A stretch of DNA of 64,000 nt from Chloroflexi bacterium OLB14 (GCA_001567105.1 LMZR01000022.1:1-64000), one strand, 5' to 3'. Positions 33,040 to 42,411 are shown, counted from the stretch's first letter. Made by a program: numbers and translations. The notes: generated by a model not told the origin, from the sequence alone.

Positions 33040-34767
33040 ATGAAAAAAAGCTCTCTAACTTCTAAAAGCATCTTCGTTATCTTCACCTTACTGCTTTCTT
33101 TATTTTTAACTCCATATTCTACACAAGCTCTAGCACCAAATATCAATTTAGGGCTTGAAGAAATTATCAGCGGGCTATCATCACCTGTTGGAATTGTAAA
33201 TGCTGGCGACAACTCAAATAGGTTGTTCATCGTGCTATCAGGTGGAGAAATTATGGTTTATGATGGCAGTCAAGTTTTAGCCACACCATTCTTAGATATC
33301 TCATCCCTTACCTCATCTGGTGGCGAGCAAGGTTTACTAGGGTTAGCCTTCCATCCAAACTATGAAAACAATGGTTATTTCTATGTAAATTACACTCGTG
33401 TTTTTAGCGGGCAACTACAAACTGTAATTGCAAGATATCAAGTTAGTGGTGGCGACCCAAACATTGCAAATCAAGGCAGTGCCAGCATTATCATGACAAT
33501 TGATCAAGACGATTCAAATCACAACGGTGGACAAATTGAATTTGGTCCCGACGGGTATTTATACATTGGCATGGGCGATGGTGGTGGTGGCGGAGACCCC
33601 CACAATCGTTCTCAAGACCCAATATCATTATTAGGGAAAATGTTACGTATTGATGTAGATAGTGGCTCTCCGTATGCTATACCTTCAAGTAATCCATTTA
33701 CATCAAACGCAAGTGTCAGTGATGAGATTTGGGCACTTGGCTTACGAAACCCCTGGCGCTTTTCATTTGACAAGCTAACTGGCGATTTATTCATTGCAGA
33801 TGTTGGTCAAAACCAATGGGAAGAAGTAAACATACAACCTGCTGCCAGCACTGGCGGAGAAAACTATGGTTGGTCTTGTTACGAAGGCAATCACACCTAC
33901 AACTCAGGCAGAGATTGTGATGACTACGGAACATTAACACCTCCAGCCATAGAATACAACCACGGGCCAGGTGAATCCACTGGCTGTTCAATAACTGGTG
34001 GCTATGTTTATCGAGGCACCAAATATCCCCAAATTTATGGAATGTATATTTATGGAGATTTCTGCTCAGGGAAAATATGGCTAGCATCCAAAAACGTTTC
34101 TGTCTGGACCTCAGAACTGGCTCTTGATACCTCCTACCTTATCTCTACCTTTGGGCAGGATGAAAATGGAGAAATCTATCTTGCTTCATACGGGGAAGGA
34201 AAAATATATAAAATCTCCGTTTCCACCTTTGCCGATGTACCTGAAACCTACTGGGCACATGACTGGATTGAACGCTTGTATGCCGCAGGTCTAACAGGTG
34301 GTTGTACTACCAGCCCACTCAATTACTGCCCTACCTTGCCTGTCACGCGGGCTGAAATGGCTGTCTTCTTAGAACGAGGCTTGCATGGTAACTCATTCAC
34401 ACCTCCCAATGTACCTGCTACCTTCGGCGATACTGCTGGGCATTGGGCTGAGGATTGGATTGAAGCCCTAAAGGCTGATGGCATCACTGGTGGTTGTGGT
34501 GATGGTAACTACTGCCCCAATGCTCCTGTCACTCGGGCTGAAATGGCTGTCTTCTTGCTGAGAGTCATGCACTCTGCCAGTTACACTCCTCCGAACCATG
34601 CTCCCACCTTTGGTGATTCTGCTGGGCATTGGGCTGAGGATTGGATTGAGCAGTTAGCCATTGAAGGTATCACCAGTGGTTGTGGTGGTGGCAATTACTG
34701 CCCCAATAGCCCTGCTACGCGTGATCAGATGGCGGTTTTCTTGGTCAATGCTTTTGGTCTGCCATAA
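33040..34767 (+). CDS. Exported PQQ-type sugar dehydrogenase-like protein with three SLH repeats
   Basis: 575 aa. Signal peptide (SIFVIFTLLLSLFLTPYSTQALA), then a six-bladed GSDH/YliI-like propeller: GLSSPVGIVNAGDNSNRLFI, SSGGEQGLLGLAFHPNYENN, DDSNHNGGQIEFGPDGYLYI, LGLRNPWRFSFD, FIADVGQNQWEEV. From residue ~397 three S-layer homology repeats follow, each with a HDWIE/EDWIE helix and a RAEMAVFL-type motif. The enzyme part oxidises aldoses or is a soluble relative; the SLH part pins it to the cell wall. GAGGATATT precedes the ATG. Confidence 0.88.
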   Translation: MKKSSLTSKSIFVIFTLLLSLFLTPYSTQALAPNINLGLEEIISGLSSPVGIVNAGDNSNRLFIVLSGGEIMVYDGSQVLATPFLDISSLTSSGGEQGLLGLAFHPNYENNGYFYVNYTRVFSGQLQTVIARYQVSGGDPNIANQGSASIIMTIDQDDSNHNGGQIEFGPDGYLYIGMGDGGGGGDPHNRSQDPISLLGKMLRIDVDSGSPYAIPSSNPFTSNASVSDEIWALGLRNPWRFSFDKLTGDLFIADVGQNQWEEVNIQPAASTGGENYGWSCYEGNHTYNSGRDCDDYGTLTPPAIEYNHGPGESTGCSITGGYVYRGTKYPQIYGMYIYGDFCSGKIWLASKNVSVWTSELALDTSYLISTFGQDENGEIYLASYGEGKIYKISVSTFADVPETYWAHDWIERLYAAGLTGGCTTSPLNYCPTLPVTRAEMAVFLERGLHGNSFTPPNVPATFGDTAGHWAEDWIEALKADGITGGCGDGNYCPNAPVTRAEMAVFLLRVMHSASYTPPNHAPTFGDSAGHWAEDWIEQLAIEGITSGCGGGNYCPNSPATRDQMAVFLVNAFGLP

Positions 34768-34779
34768 GTTCAACTTATA

Positions 34780-34820
34780 AAAAAAAGACAGCAAGGTTAT
34801 TTTCCTTGCTGTCTTTTTTT
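34780..34820. terminator. Bidirectional terminator
   Basis: AAAAAAGACAGCAAGG pairs with CCTTGCTGTCTTTTTT around a 7-nt loop between convergent genes. Confidence 0.9.
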
Positions 34821-34829
34821 AGAATAAAC

Positions 34830-36353
34830 TTACTCCCCAAACTTAATCCCTTGCGCCAAAGGCAAATCTTTAGACCAATTAATTGTATTCGTTTGACGGC
34901 GCATGTAAACCTTCCACGCATCGGAGCCTGATTCGCGTCCGCCGCCTGTTTCTTTTTCACCACCGAATGCGCCGCCAATTTCTGCGCCCGATGTGCCGAT
35001 GTTGACATTGGCAATGCCACAATCTGAACCACCGACTGACAAAAATGTTTCTGCTTCGCGCATTGAATCGGTGAAGATAGCGGATGATAAACCTTGTGGC
35101 ACATCGTTATGGATATGAATTGCTTCTTCAATAGTTTCATATTCAAGCAGATATAAAATCGGTGCAAATGTTTCAGTTTTGACAATATCCGTTTGCTTAG
35201 GCATTTTGACAATAGCAGGTGAAACAAAATTTGGACCGAGATTCGATAACATCTCACCGCCTGTTAAAATTTCACCACCATCACTCTTTGCTTTATTCAA
35301 AGCATCCATCATCTCTTCAACAGATGTAGCCACAACCAAAGGTCCCATTAAAGTATCAGCTATCAGCGGGTCACCGATGCGGACTTGTTGATAAGCATTC
35401 GTCAGTCGTTGAGTCAAATCTTTTGAAATAGATTTGTGCATAATGATTCGTCTAGTTGAAGTACAGCGTTGACCAGCAGTTCCAACTGCACCAAATAAAA
35501 TTGCGCGAGTCGCCATTTCTAAATCTGCATTGGGCGAGACGATAATTGCATTATTACCGCCGAGTTCCAAAATTGTTCTGCCGAATCTTTTAGCAACAGT
35601 TTCAGAAACATGAATACCAACTTTTGTTGAACCCGTAAACGAAACCAACGGCACACGTTTATCATTTAACATCAACTCACCCACATCACGCCCAGAGCCA
35701 ATTGCTAAATTAAAAATTCCAGATAAGCCATGATCTGCCATCACTTGATTAGCAATATGCGTGACAGCAATTGCAGTGAGTGGCGTATAAGATGAAGGCT
35801 TCCAAATTACAGTGTCACCACAAATGGCGGCGAGTGCTGAGTTCCACGACCAAACTGCAACAGGAAAATTAAACGCAGTTACTAATCCCACAATTCCCAA
35901 AGGATGCCATTGCTCATACATTCTGTGCGAAGCGCGTTCACTGTGCATCGTCAAACCATACAACATGCGCGACTGCCCCACAGCAAAATCACAAATATCA
36001 ATCATCTCTTGCACTTCGCCATGACCTTCCGCGCGAATCTTTCCCATCTCTACTGTGACTAAATCACCTAACGGCTCTTTGAGTTGACGAAGTGCCTCAC
36101 CCAAATCGCGGACTACTTCGCCTCTTTTCGGAGCGGGAAGTTGGCGCCATTTCAAGAAGGCTTGGTTCGCCTCTGAAGCCACCTGCTCATACGTTTCAGC
36201 CGTTGCTTGAATCACTTTAGCAATTGCTTCGCCAGTGCTTGGATTATATGAAGTTAATTCTTTTCCATTTTTATCTGAATACCAATTGTCCACGCCAGTG
36301 GATGCACCTGCGTTAACTGGTTTGATATTTAATCTATCTAAAAGGGATTTCAT
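34830..36353 (-). CDS. ALDH7-type aldehyde dehydrogenase (alpha-aminoadipate semialdehyde dehydrogenase-like)
   Basis: 507 aa. ALDH7 marks: EVQEMIDICDFAVGQSRMLY, GLTMHSERASHRMYEQWHPL, VWSWNSALAAICGD, Glu in ILELGGNNAIIV, catalytic Cys in GTAGQRCTSTRR, and the C-terminal GGGRESGSDAWKVYMRRQT. Human ALDH7A1 and bacterial AmaB oxidise aminoadipate semialdehyde in lysine breakdown; betaine aldehyde and other aldehydes are also accepted. CGGAGATTCCC precedes the ATG. It is a lone gene bounded by a terminator and a divergent promoter region. Confidence 0.9.
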   Translation of the reverse strand: MKSLLDRLNIKPVNAGASTGVDNWYSDKNGKELTSYNPSTGEAIAKVIQATAETYEQVASEANQAFLKWRQLPAPKRGEVVRDLGEALRQLKEPLGDLVTVEMGKIRAEGHGEVQEMIDICDFAVGQSRMLYGLTMHSERASHRMYEQWHPLGIVGLVTAFNFPVAVWSWNSALAAICGDTVIWKPSSYTPLTAIAVTHIANQVMADHGLSGIFNLAIGSGRDVGELMLNDKRVPLVSFTGSTKVGIHVSETVAKRFGRTILELGGNNAIIVSPNADLEMATRAILFGAVGTAGQRCTSTRRIIMHKSISKDLTQRLTNAYQQVRIGDPLIADTLMGPLVVATSVEEMMDALNKAKSDGGEILTGGEMLSNLGPNFVSPAIVKMPKQTDIVKTETFAPILYLLEYETIEEAIHIHNDVPQGLSSAIFTDSMREAETFLSVGGSDCGIANVNIGTSGAEIGGAFGGEKETGGGRESGSDAWKVYMRRQTNTINWSKDLPLAQGIKFGE

Positions 36354-36400
36354 GGGAATCTCCGTTTGGTTTGTTTTTTATGATTCTACTCCATGTTTCT

Positions 36401-36431
36401 GCTTATGTTGAGGCTTTACCCCAACATAAGC
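36401..36431. promoter_or_regulatory. Inverted repeat in a divergent intergenic region
   Basis: GCTTATGTTG (36401-36410) and CAACATAAGC (36422-36431) form a perfect 10-bp dyad with an 11-nt centre, between the starts of the ALDH7 and thioesterase genes. There is no T-run. It could be an operator for a dimeric regulator. Confidence 0.45.
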
Positions 36432-36442
36432 GACATTGTGGT

Positions 36443-36454
36443 TAAATTGACTTT
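36443..36454 (+). promoter_or_regulatory. -10 box for leaderless transcription of the thioesterase
   Basis: TAAATT (36443-36448), six bases, then ATG 36455; no Shine-Dalgarno. Confidence 0.5.
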
Positions 36455-36895
36455 ATGAAAACTCAACTCCCTTATCATGGCTGGTGTTTTGTGTGCGGGA
36501 ATGAAAATCCGCATAGTATTGGACTCACTTGGTTTGTAGAAGATGGAATCTTAACTTCAGAGTTTGTATTAAATGAATCACAGCAAGGTCCGCCCAATCA
36601 TGCGCATGGAGGCGCGTCTGCGGCGATACTAGATGAGGCTATGGGCTTGGTCGTTTGGGCGGCAGGGCATAAAGTGGCAGCAGTGAATTTGAATATCAAT
36701 TATCACAAACCTGTGCCGTTGAATCAAAAACTATTTGTCACGGCAAAAATTGCTCGAATGGAAGAGAGAAAAGTTTTCAGCGAAGGTGAAATTCGATTAG
36801 CAGATTCAACCGTCGCCGTGAGTGGAAGCGGAATTTATGTTGTAGCGAATCGCCTGTTTGAAAATATCAAATTAAACGAGTCTGGTAAAGTATGA
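36455..36895 (+). CDS. PaaI-family hotdog thioesterase
   Basis: 146 aa. Hotdog motif QQGPPNHAHGGASAAILDEA (HGG...DE) and NINYHKPVPLNQKLFVTAKI. N-terminus CFVCGNENPHSIGL is the CxxCGxxN form seen in THEM4-like acyl-CoA thioesterases and may bind a metal. Hydrolyses acyl-CoA in the cytoplasm; chain preference unknown. Its stop overlaps the next start by ATGA. Confidence 0.88.
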   Translation: MKTQLPYHGWCFVCGNENPHSIGLTWFVEDGILTSEFVLNESQQGPPNHAHGGASAAILDEAMGLVVWAAGHKVAAVNLNINYHKPVPLNQKLFVTAKIARMEERKVFSEGEIRLADSTVAVSGSGIYVVANRLFENIKLNESGKV

Positions 36896-37344
36896 AAAAA
36901 AGTTTATTATTATTTTTCGTTTTCATTAGCGCCTGCTCGGTCATCCCCACGCCTAAACCAACAGCCAGTGCCATTTTGCCATATCGCATCACACCAGATG
37001 AGAATATCTACGCTTCGCGCCCAGATGATTTGGGTAAGCAAATTGCAGGTGCAATGATTACCGCGGTGAGTTTATCTGAAAAATTTGAGTTTACGCCTTT
37101 ACGAGCAATGTTAAATATTTTAGGATACATGCCCAGTGTGTGTAACGAATTACGGATTGATGTTTCTGCGCCCGATGAAAATTATCGTATATTTGTTGAG
37201 GTTTATAGTTTAATTAATAAAGATATCAATTGCGATAATGTTTTTCAGCAATTTGAAGCCAATATCTTATTTGGCTACTATTCCACTGGTAGGTATACAG
37301 TTTGGGTTAACAATGCTTTAGCTGGAGATTTTGTTTCGTATTAA
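36892..37344 (+). CDS. Lipoprotein, paralogue 1 of a tandem pair
   Basis: 150 aa. Lipobox ISAC after MKKSLLLFFVF. The C-terminal ~75 residues hold VCNELRIDVSAPDENYRIFV, INCDNVFQQFEANILFGYY and TGRYTVWVNNALAGDF, a beta-sandwich-like domain with two cysteines likely to bond outside the cell. The gene downstream encodes the same domain. Unknown function; coupled to the thioesterase by ATGA. Confidence 0.75.
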   Translation: MKKSLLLFFVFISACSVIPTPKPTASAILPYRITPDENIYASRPDDLGKQIAGAMITAVSLSEKFEFTPLRAMLNILGYMPSVCNELRIDVSAPDENYRIFVEVYSLINKDINCDNVFQQFEANILFGYYSTGRYTVWVNNALAGDFVSY

Positions 37345-37394
37345 CAAGCTTAACAGTTCTTACTGTTAGGTATATTTTATATATTGGAGACTAA

Positions 37395-37853
37395 ATGAAA
37401 AAATATCTATTTGTATTCTTTGTAATTGCGTTCGTTCTTTCAGCTTGTGGAGCAAGCCCTAATGATCCCGCTAATTTAGACCCGTCGTATCCATCATATC
37501 CAAACACATCAAATCAAAATGAATATTTGCCTAAAGCCGAAGATGCAAATTTGATACGTGCTGATGCATTCGTTGATTCAACCGAATTATTGATTTTAGA
37601 AAGTTATCCTTTACAATTTACGCTTTCGATAAAAGGTAATTTACCGACACCTTGTCATCAATTACGAATTACTGCCAGCCTGCCAGATGCTGAAAATAAA
37701 ATTTATGTTCAGGTATATTCAGTCGTTAGTGCCGACCAATCTTGCGCGCAAGTGTTGAGCCCATTTGCAGTGAATCATTCACTGGGCAGTTTTCCCACAG
37801 GGCATTACTATCTTTTTGTAAATGGAAATCCAGTAGCAGAATTTGATGCTTAA
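37395..37853 (+). CDS. Lipoprotein, paralogue 2 of a tandem pair
   Basis: 152 aa. Lipobox LSAC. The C-terminal domain aligns by eye with the previous gene: PCHQLRITASLPDAENKIYV, SCAQVLSPFAVNHSLGSF, TGHYYLFVNGNPVAEFD, keeping the two cysteines and the TGxY...VN ending. TTGGAGACTAA precedes the ATG. The N-terminal linkers are unrelated, so the pair arose by an old duplication. Confidence 0.75.
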   Translation: MKKYLFVFFVIAFVLSACGASPNDPANLDPSYPSYPNTSNQNEYLPKAEDANLIRADAFVDSTELLILESYPLQFTLSIKGNLPTPCHQLRITASLPDAENKIYVQVYSVVSADQSCAQVLSPFAVNHSLGSFPTGHYYLFVNGNPVAEFDA

Positions 37854-37860
37854 ATAAATA

Positions 37861-37899
37861 GAAAGTAGAAAATGGCGAATATAACCACTTTCTACTTTC
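37861..37899. terminator. Convergent hairpin terminator
   Basis: GAAAGTAGAAAATGG pairs with CCACTTTCTACTTTC (one mismatch) between the lipoprotein and ABC transporter genes. Confidence 0.65.
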
Positions 37900-37916
37900 C
37901 ACTTAAGTCTTTTTTT

Positions 37917-38669
37917 CTAATGACTCAAAATTTGCGAGAGGAATAATTTTGTGCGTTCTTCTTTTGGAGATTCAAATATTTCTTTCGGAGTGCCACTCTC
38001 AACAATTTGACCTTGATCAAAGAAAAACATTCGGTCTGCTACGGCGCGGGCAAAGCCCATTTCGTGCGTGACCACTAACATGGTCATACCTGATTTGGCT
38101 AACTCAATCATTACATCTAGCACTTCTTTAATCATTTCAGGGTCAAGCGCAGAAGTCGGCTCATCAAATAACATAATTTTTGGTTGCATTGCCAAAGCAC
38201 GTGCAATGGCAACTCGTTGTTGTTGCCCGCCCGAAAGTTGCCCTGGAAATTTATGAGCTTGGTCTGGAATACCAACCCGCGCCAATAATTGCATAGCCAC
38301 TTCTTCCGCTTTTGCTTTTGCCATGCCTCGCACCTGAATAGGCGCCAAAGTAATATTTTGCATAACAGTTAAATGCGGAAATAAATTAAATTGCTGAAAC
38401 ACCATACCTGTTTCTGTACGAATTAATTCAATGTTGCGCACATCGTGTGTTAATTCAATATCATCCACAAAAATCTGCCCGCGTTGATGTTCTTCTAACC
38501 TATTGATTGTGCGAATAAAAGTTGATTTACCTGAACCAGAGGGTCCAAAGATCACAATCACTTCACCTTTTTTTACTTCCATATTTACATTTTTCAGGGC
38601 GTGATATTCGCCATACCATTTATTCACATCTTGTACACGGATAATAACTTCACCTTCTTGTGCCATCAT
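37917..38669 (-). CDS. aapP: Polar amino acid ABC transporter ATP-binding protein
   Basis: 250 aa (MAQ at 38666 is an alternative start). Walker [11 protein letters not shown]-loop [13 protein letters not shown], signature LSGGQQQRV, Walker [14 protein letters not shown], switch His in VVTHEMGFA. Clear GlnQ/AapP-type subunit. AAAGGAGAAGC precedes the start. Last gene of the binding protein, permease, permease, ATPase order typical of aapJQMP general L-amino-acid uptake systems. Confidence 0.92.
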   Translation of the reverse strand: MMAQEGEVIIRVQDVNKWYGEYHALKNVNMEVKKGEVIVIFGPSGSGKSTFIRTINRLEEHQRGQIFVDDIELTHDVRNIELIRTETGMVFQQFNLFPHLTVMQNITLAPIQVRGMAKAKAEEVAMQLLARVGIPDQAHKFPGQLSGGQQQRVAIARALAMQPKIMLFDEPTSALDPEMIKEVLDVMIELAKSGMTMLVVTHEMGFARAVADRMFFFDQGQIVESGTPKEIFESPKEERTKLFLSQILSH

Positions 38670-38678
38670 GCTTCTCCT

Positions 38679-39872
38679 TTATCTTTTTCCAACACCAAGT
38701 TTTATTTCTAACTGCTGACTTAGATAAGACATACCATAACTTAGCACCCAATAAATGAGCGAGATGAAAACGTACACTTCTCGTTGCAAACCTAAAAATT
38801 CTGGTTGCGACAATACAGTTTGGGCAATGCCTACCAAGTCAAACAAGCCGACAATAGCCACTAAGGATGTATCTTTAAATACGCCAATAAATTGCCCAAC
38901 TAAAATCGGGATGATTAAACGTAAGGCTTGCGGCAAGATGATGAAATACATGGTTTTGAATCCACTCAAGCCCAGTGCCTGCGCCGCTTCAAACTGACCT
39001 TTGGGTATGGCTTGTAAACCTCCACGTACGTTTTCGGCTAGATACGCTGCACTGAACAGGATGACTGCAACCATAGCCCGTAAAACACGGTCAATTGTCA
39101 CTCCTGTTGGGAGGAACAGTGGCAACATCAATTGCGCCATAAAAAACAAAGTAATTAATGGAACGCCGCGAATCAACTCAATGTAAAGCACGCTGGTAAT
39201 TCGGATGGCAGGTAATTCAGACCTGCGCCCTAAAGCCAGCAACACGCCCAATGGAAATGAAAAGATGATACCCACAATAGTCAGCAAGAAGGTCAGCAAC
39301 AACCCACCCCATACATTGGTTTGAACAATGGGCATGAATCCTTCTTGAGGTGTGAAGCCGCGCGTGAGTAAGATAAAAATCGGCAGGCAGATAATCCAAC
39401 CAATGATGACATGCCGACTTAAGGCTTGGGGTTTGGCGCGCCCAATTAGCCAGCCAATGACGCCAACCACTGTTAAGATAATCATCCATTTGCGAGGCTC
39501 AACACCAAAAGGAAGTAAGGCTAGCAGAAGTGGGAATGCAATTAATAAAATTGTTATAAGGTAGGATTTACGTGCCCAAATAGCAAGTGAGTTGCCAATT
39601 AGGAACATGATAAAAGCCAATGCTAGCCATAATCGCCAAACTTGTTCTAAAGGATATTGCCCTACCATGAATAAGCGCAAGTTTGTAGTTACCACTTGCC
39701 ATTCTGCAACGGTGAAAACCCAAACTAAAACCGCTTTAACCACCCAGAAAATAATCAGGGCACCAACAACCGTTAAGATGGAATCGACCCATGAGCCAAA
39801 GAGGTTTTTTCTTAACCAACGGAGAGCGCCAGAACGTTCAGCGAGCGGGGGGAGAATTGTATTTTCAGCCAT
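38679..39872 (-). CDS. aapM: General amino acid ABC transporter permease (AapM-like)
   Basis: 397 aa, about eight or more helices, with the His/Glu/Gln/Arg/Opine-type inner membrane domain in the C-terminal half (PLGVLLALGRRSELPAIRI, YIELIRGVPLITLFFMAQ, AYLAENVRGGLQAIPKGQFE with the EAA loop AAQALGLSG). The long N-terminal helical extension is the AapM/AapQ form. It starts two bases after the stop of the other permease gene, and pairs with it as a heterodimeric channel. Confidence 0.9.
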   Translation of the reverse strand: MAENTILPPLAERSGALRWLRKNLFGSWVDSILTVVGALIIFWVVKAVLVWVFTVAEWQVVTTNLRLFMVGQYPLEQVWRLWLALAFIMFLIGNSLAIWARKSYLITILLIAFPLLLALLPFGVEPRKWMIILTVVGVIGWLIGRAKPQALSRHVIIGWIICLPIFILLTRGFTPQEGFMPIVQTNVWGGLLLTFLLTIVGIIFSFPLGVLLALGRRSELPAIRITSVLYIELIRGVPLITLFFMAQLMLPLFLPTGVTIDRVLRAMVAVILFSAAYLAENVRGGLQAIPKGQFEAAQALGLSGFKTMYFIILPQALRLIIPILVGQFIGVFKDTSLVAIVGLFDLVGIAQTVLSQPEFLGLQREVYVFISLIYWVLSYGMSYLSQQLEIKLGVGKR

Positions 39873-39873
39873 G

Positions 39874-41055
39874 CTATCTCTCCACTAACTTGATTTTGGC
39901 GTTGTACCAGTTCATCAATATAGATGTGATTAGGCTAAAGATGAGATAGGTTAGCATTACCATTGAAATCATCTCTACTGCACGCCCTGTTTGATTTAGA
40001 ACCGTGTTGGAAACGTAGAATACATCGGGGTAGCCGACTGCAATGGCAAGTGATGAGTTTTTGATTAGGTTTAAGTATTGGCTAGTTAATGGGGGAATAA
40101 TGACACGCAAGGCTTGGGGAAAGACGATTAGACGCAGTGTTTTGAATTTACTTAATCCTAACGCATGGGCGGCTTCTACTTGTCCTTTTGAGACAGATTG
40201 AATGCCCGAGCGAACTACTTCGCCAATAAAAGCAGAGGTGTATAAAACTAAGCCAGATGTTAATGCTAAAAATTCGGGGCTGAGAATCTTTCCGCCAGTG
40301 ATTCTTAAACCTTCTACACGAGTTACATCTAAGGTAAGTGGTTTTTCGGGTAAAACGTACCAACCAATGACTGCAACGATGATGAAGGTTAGTAAAGTCC
40401 ACAGTGTAGTGAGCGGAGCTTTGCCCGTGCGCTTGCTATAGGCACGCAGGGCGAAGAAGACAATAACCGCTAAGATGATGCCGATGAGCAGAATCAGGCG
40501 GAAGGTCGGGTAAGAGGCGGTTGGGATTCCCCATGGAATTCCAACGCCACGATTTGTCAAAAATATATTTCCATTCCAAATAATTGCCTCTTTAACTTTT
40601 GGTAATTTAAGAAAAACGCCTAAGTACCAAAAAATTAAAAATACAAGTAATGAAAGGTTGCGCATTAATTCGAGGTAGAATGCGGCGAGGCGATTGATAA
40701 GGAAGTTCGTTGAGAGACGCGAAACACCAAGAATAACGCCTAACATTGTTGATGCGATAACTCCTACAATGCTAACTGATAATGTGTTTAGTAAGCCGAC
40801 TTGATAGGCTTGCCAGTAGGATGATTCGCGTGTGTATTCGATGAGCATTTCAGATATATCAAAGCCTGCAATGCTTTTTAGAAATTGAAAACTAAGTGTG
40901 ATGCCTTGTTTGGCTAGCCCCGCTTGCATGTTTTTCCAGATAATTGAGCCTGCGAAAAGAAGCCCAATAATAAAGACCACCTGACCTAAAATTTTCAGGA
41001 TGCGTTCGTCTCGCCAGAATGGAATTGTTGTTTTTTGCTTTACGCCTGCTTGCAT
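39874..41055 (-). CDS. aapQ: General amino acid ABC transporter permease (AapQ-like)
   Basis: 393 aa from ATG 41055, fixed by GGAGG seven bases upstream. N-terminal marks RILKILGQVVFIIGLLFAGS, then LNTLSVSIVGVIASTMLGVI, FYLELMRNLSLLVFLIFWYL, and the EAA loop KGQVEAAHALGLSKFKTLRL. The mid-protein insertion between helices is characteristic of AapQ. A hairpin between this gene and the binding-protein gene (41085-41112) probably reduces its expression relative to the binding protein. Confidence 0.9.
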   Translation of the reverse strand: MQAGVKQKTTIPFWRDERILKILGQVVFIIGLLFAGSIIWKNMQAGLAKQGITLSFQFLKSIAGFDISEMLIEYTRESSYWQAYQVGLLNTLSVSIVGVIASTMLGVILGVSRLSTNFLINRLAAFYLELMRNLSLLVFLIFWYLGVFLKLPKVKEAIIWNGNIFLTNRGVGIPWGIPTASYPTFRLILLIGIILAVIVFFALRAYSKRTGKAPLTTLWTLLTFIIVAVIGWYVLPEKPLTLDVTRVEGLRITGGKILSPEFLALTSGLVLYTSAFIGEVVRSGIQSVSKGQVEAAHALGLSKFKTLRLIVFPQALRVIIPPLTSQYLNLIKNSSLAIAVGYPDVFYVSNTVLNQTGRAVEMISMVMLTYLIFSLITSILMNWYNAKIKLVER

Positions 41056-41084
41056 TGACAAACCTCCGTCATTCTAGGATGAAT

Positions 41085-41112
41085 AAAGGGCAGGTTTGCA
41101 CCTGCCCTTTTT
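41085..41112 (-). terminator. Intercistronic attenuating hairpin between binding protein and permease genes
   Basis: AAAGGGCAGGT pairs with ACCTGCCCTTT. On the minus strand it is followed by TTTATTC, a weak T-run, allowing partial read-through. Such hairpins commonly make the binding protein more abundant than the permease. Confidence 0.7.
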
Positions 41113-41120
41113 TTAACTTA

Positions 41121-42248
41121 TTAGCGTACAGGTGGAGCGTATAGTAAACCACCATCTGTGTAGAGGCTGTTGAAGCCACGTGGGATGTATGTTGGAGTGT
41201 CGGGACCAAGATTGCGGTTGTAAACTTCTTCGTAGTTACCGACAAGTTTAATGATGTTATATGCCCAGTCGTCACTCAAACCGAGTTTCAAGCCCATACC
41301 AGGTTCAACGCCTAATAAGCGTTTAACTTCTGGGGCAGTGGCGCTGGCTTTGATGTCATCTACATTAGCAGAGGTGATGCCAAATTCTTCGCCATCAAAC
41401 ATGGCAAAGACTGTCCATTGAGCGATGTCGAACCATTGATCATCACCATGGCGTACCATTGGTCCGAGAGGTTCTTTGGACATGGTTACATCAAGGATAA
41501 CGTGTGCAGAGGGATCTGCTAAAACTGTGCGGCGTGATACCAAACCAGATTTATCAGTGGTGACGGCGTCACAGCGTTCTTCAGCATAAGCGGCGAATGT
41601 GGCATCGGCATCGTCAAACACTGCAGGAGTGTAAGAAACGCCTTCAGCTGCCATTACGTCGGCTAAATTTAATTCAGTGGTTGTGCCTGTTTGTACACAA
41701 ATGGTGCCGCCTTCTAAATCTTTTAAGGTGGTAATTCCACTATCAACAGGAACCATTATGCCCTGACCATCATAGAAGGTGGTGTGAACAAAGTTGCCTG
41801 CTAATTCAGTGTCACGGGCAAGTGACCAAGTTGTGTTGCGGCTGAGAATATCAATTTCACCAGATTGTAAAGCGGTGAAACGTTCTGAGGCTGTTACAGG
41901 GCGAAATTCTACTTTGGAGGCATCGCCAAAAATTGCAGCGGCAAGAGCGCGGCAGTAATCAACATCGAAGCCAGAAAAAGCGCCATTGGCATCTACGTAA
42001 CCAAAACCAGGTACTTGTGAGTTGACACCGCAAATTAAATTACCACGTGCTTTGACTGTTTCAAGTGTTACGCCAAAGCCAGTTGGTGCAACTACTACAG
42101 GTGCAGATGAAGTTACTTCAACAACAACTGTTTCAACGACTGTTACTGTTTCACCGCCATCAGTTGAGGTTGTGGCACCACCACCGCAGGCGGCAAGTGC
42201 TAAACTTGCTATCACTACTATAGATATAAACCATAAAGTTTTACGCAT
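41121..42248 (-). CDS. aapJ: General amino acid ABC transporter substrate-binding lipoprotein (AapJ-like)
   Basis: 375 aa. Lipobox LAAC; Val/Thr-rich linker (ETVTVVETVVVEV); then SBP_bac_3 domain: TLETVKARGNLICGVNSQVP, FDVDYCRALAAAIFGD, SGEIDILSRNTTWSLARDTE, CVQTGTTTELNLAD, DAVTTDKSGLVSRR. This matches AapJ, which binds many L-amino acids. AAGGAGGAG precedes the start, with a ~120-nt leader from a TATAAT at 42366-42371. Confidence 0.92.
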   Translation of the reverse strand: MRKTLWFISIVVIASLALAACGGGATTSTDGGETVTVVETVVVEVTSSAPVVVAPTGFGVTLETVKARGNLICGVNSQVPGFGYVDANGAFSGFDVDYCRALAAAIFGDASKVEFRPVTASERFTALQSGEIDILSRNTTWSLARDTELAGNFVHTTFYDGQGIMVPVDSGITTLKDLEGGTICVQTGTTTELNLADVMAAEGVSYTPAVFDDADATFAAYAEERCDAVTTDKSGLVSRRTVLADPSAHVILDVTMSKEPLGPMVRHGDDQWFDIAQWTVFAMFDGEEFGITSANVDDIKASATAPEVKRLLGVEPGMGLKLGLSDDWAYNIIKLVGNYEEVYNRNLGPDTPTYIPRGFNSLYTDGGLLYAPPVR

Positions 42249-42365
42249 GTTCTCCTCCTTAGAGAGAAATTTAGTTTAACAAACAAGATAATGGGGGATA
42301 CAAAATGTGAAATATTTTTATATGAGATAATGCAAATCTCCTTTCTAAAAAAATAATAGTTTGTC

Positions 42366-42371
42366 ATTATA
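42366..42371 (-). promoter_or_regulatory. -10 box of the aap operon
   Basis: Minus strand GTGTATAATG about 118 nt before the aapJ start; the -35 region is a poor match. The long AT-rich leader between could hold regulatory RNA, but I see no convincing structure. Confidence 0.5.
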
Positions 42372-42411
42372 CACTATCTATAACAGATTATTTGTATTTA
42401 TCTTGGTGTAT

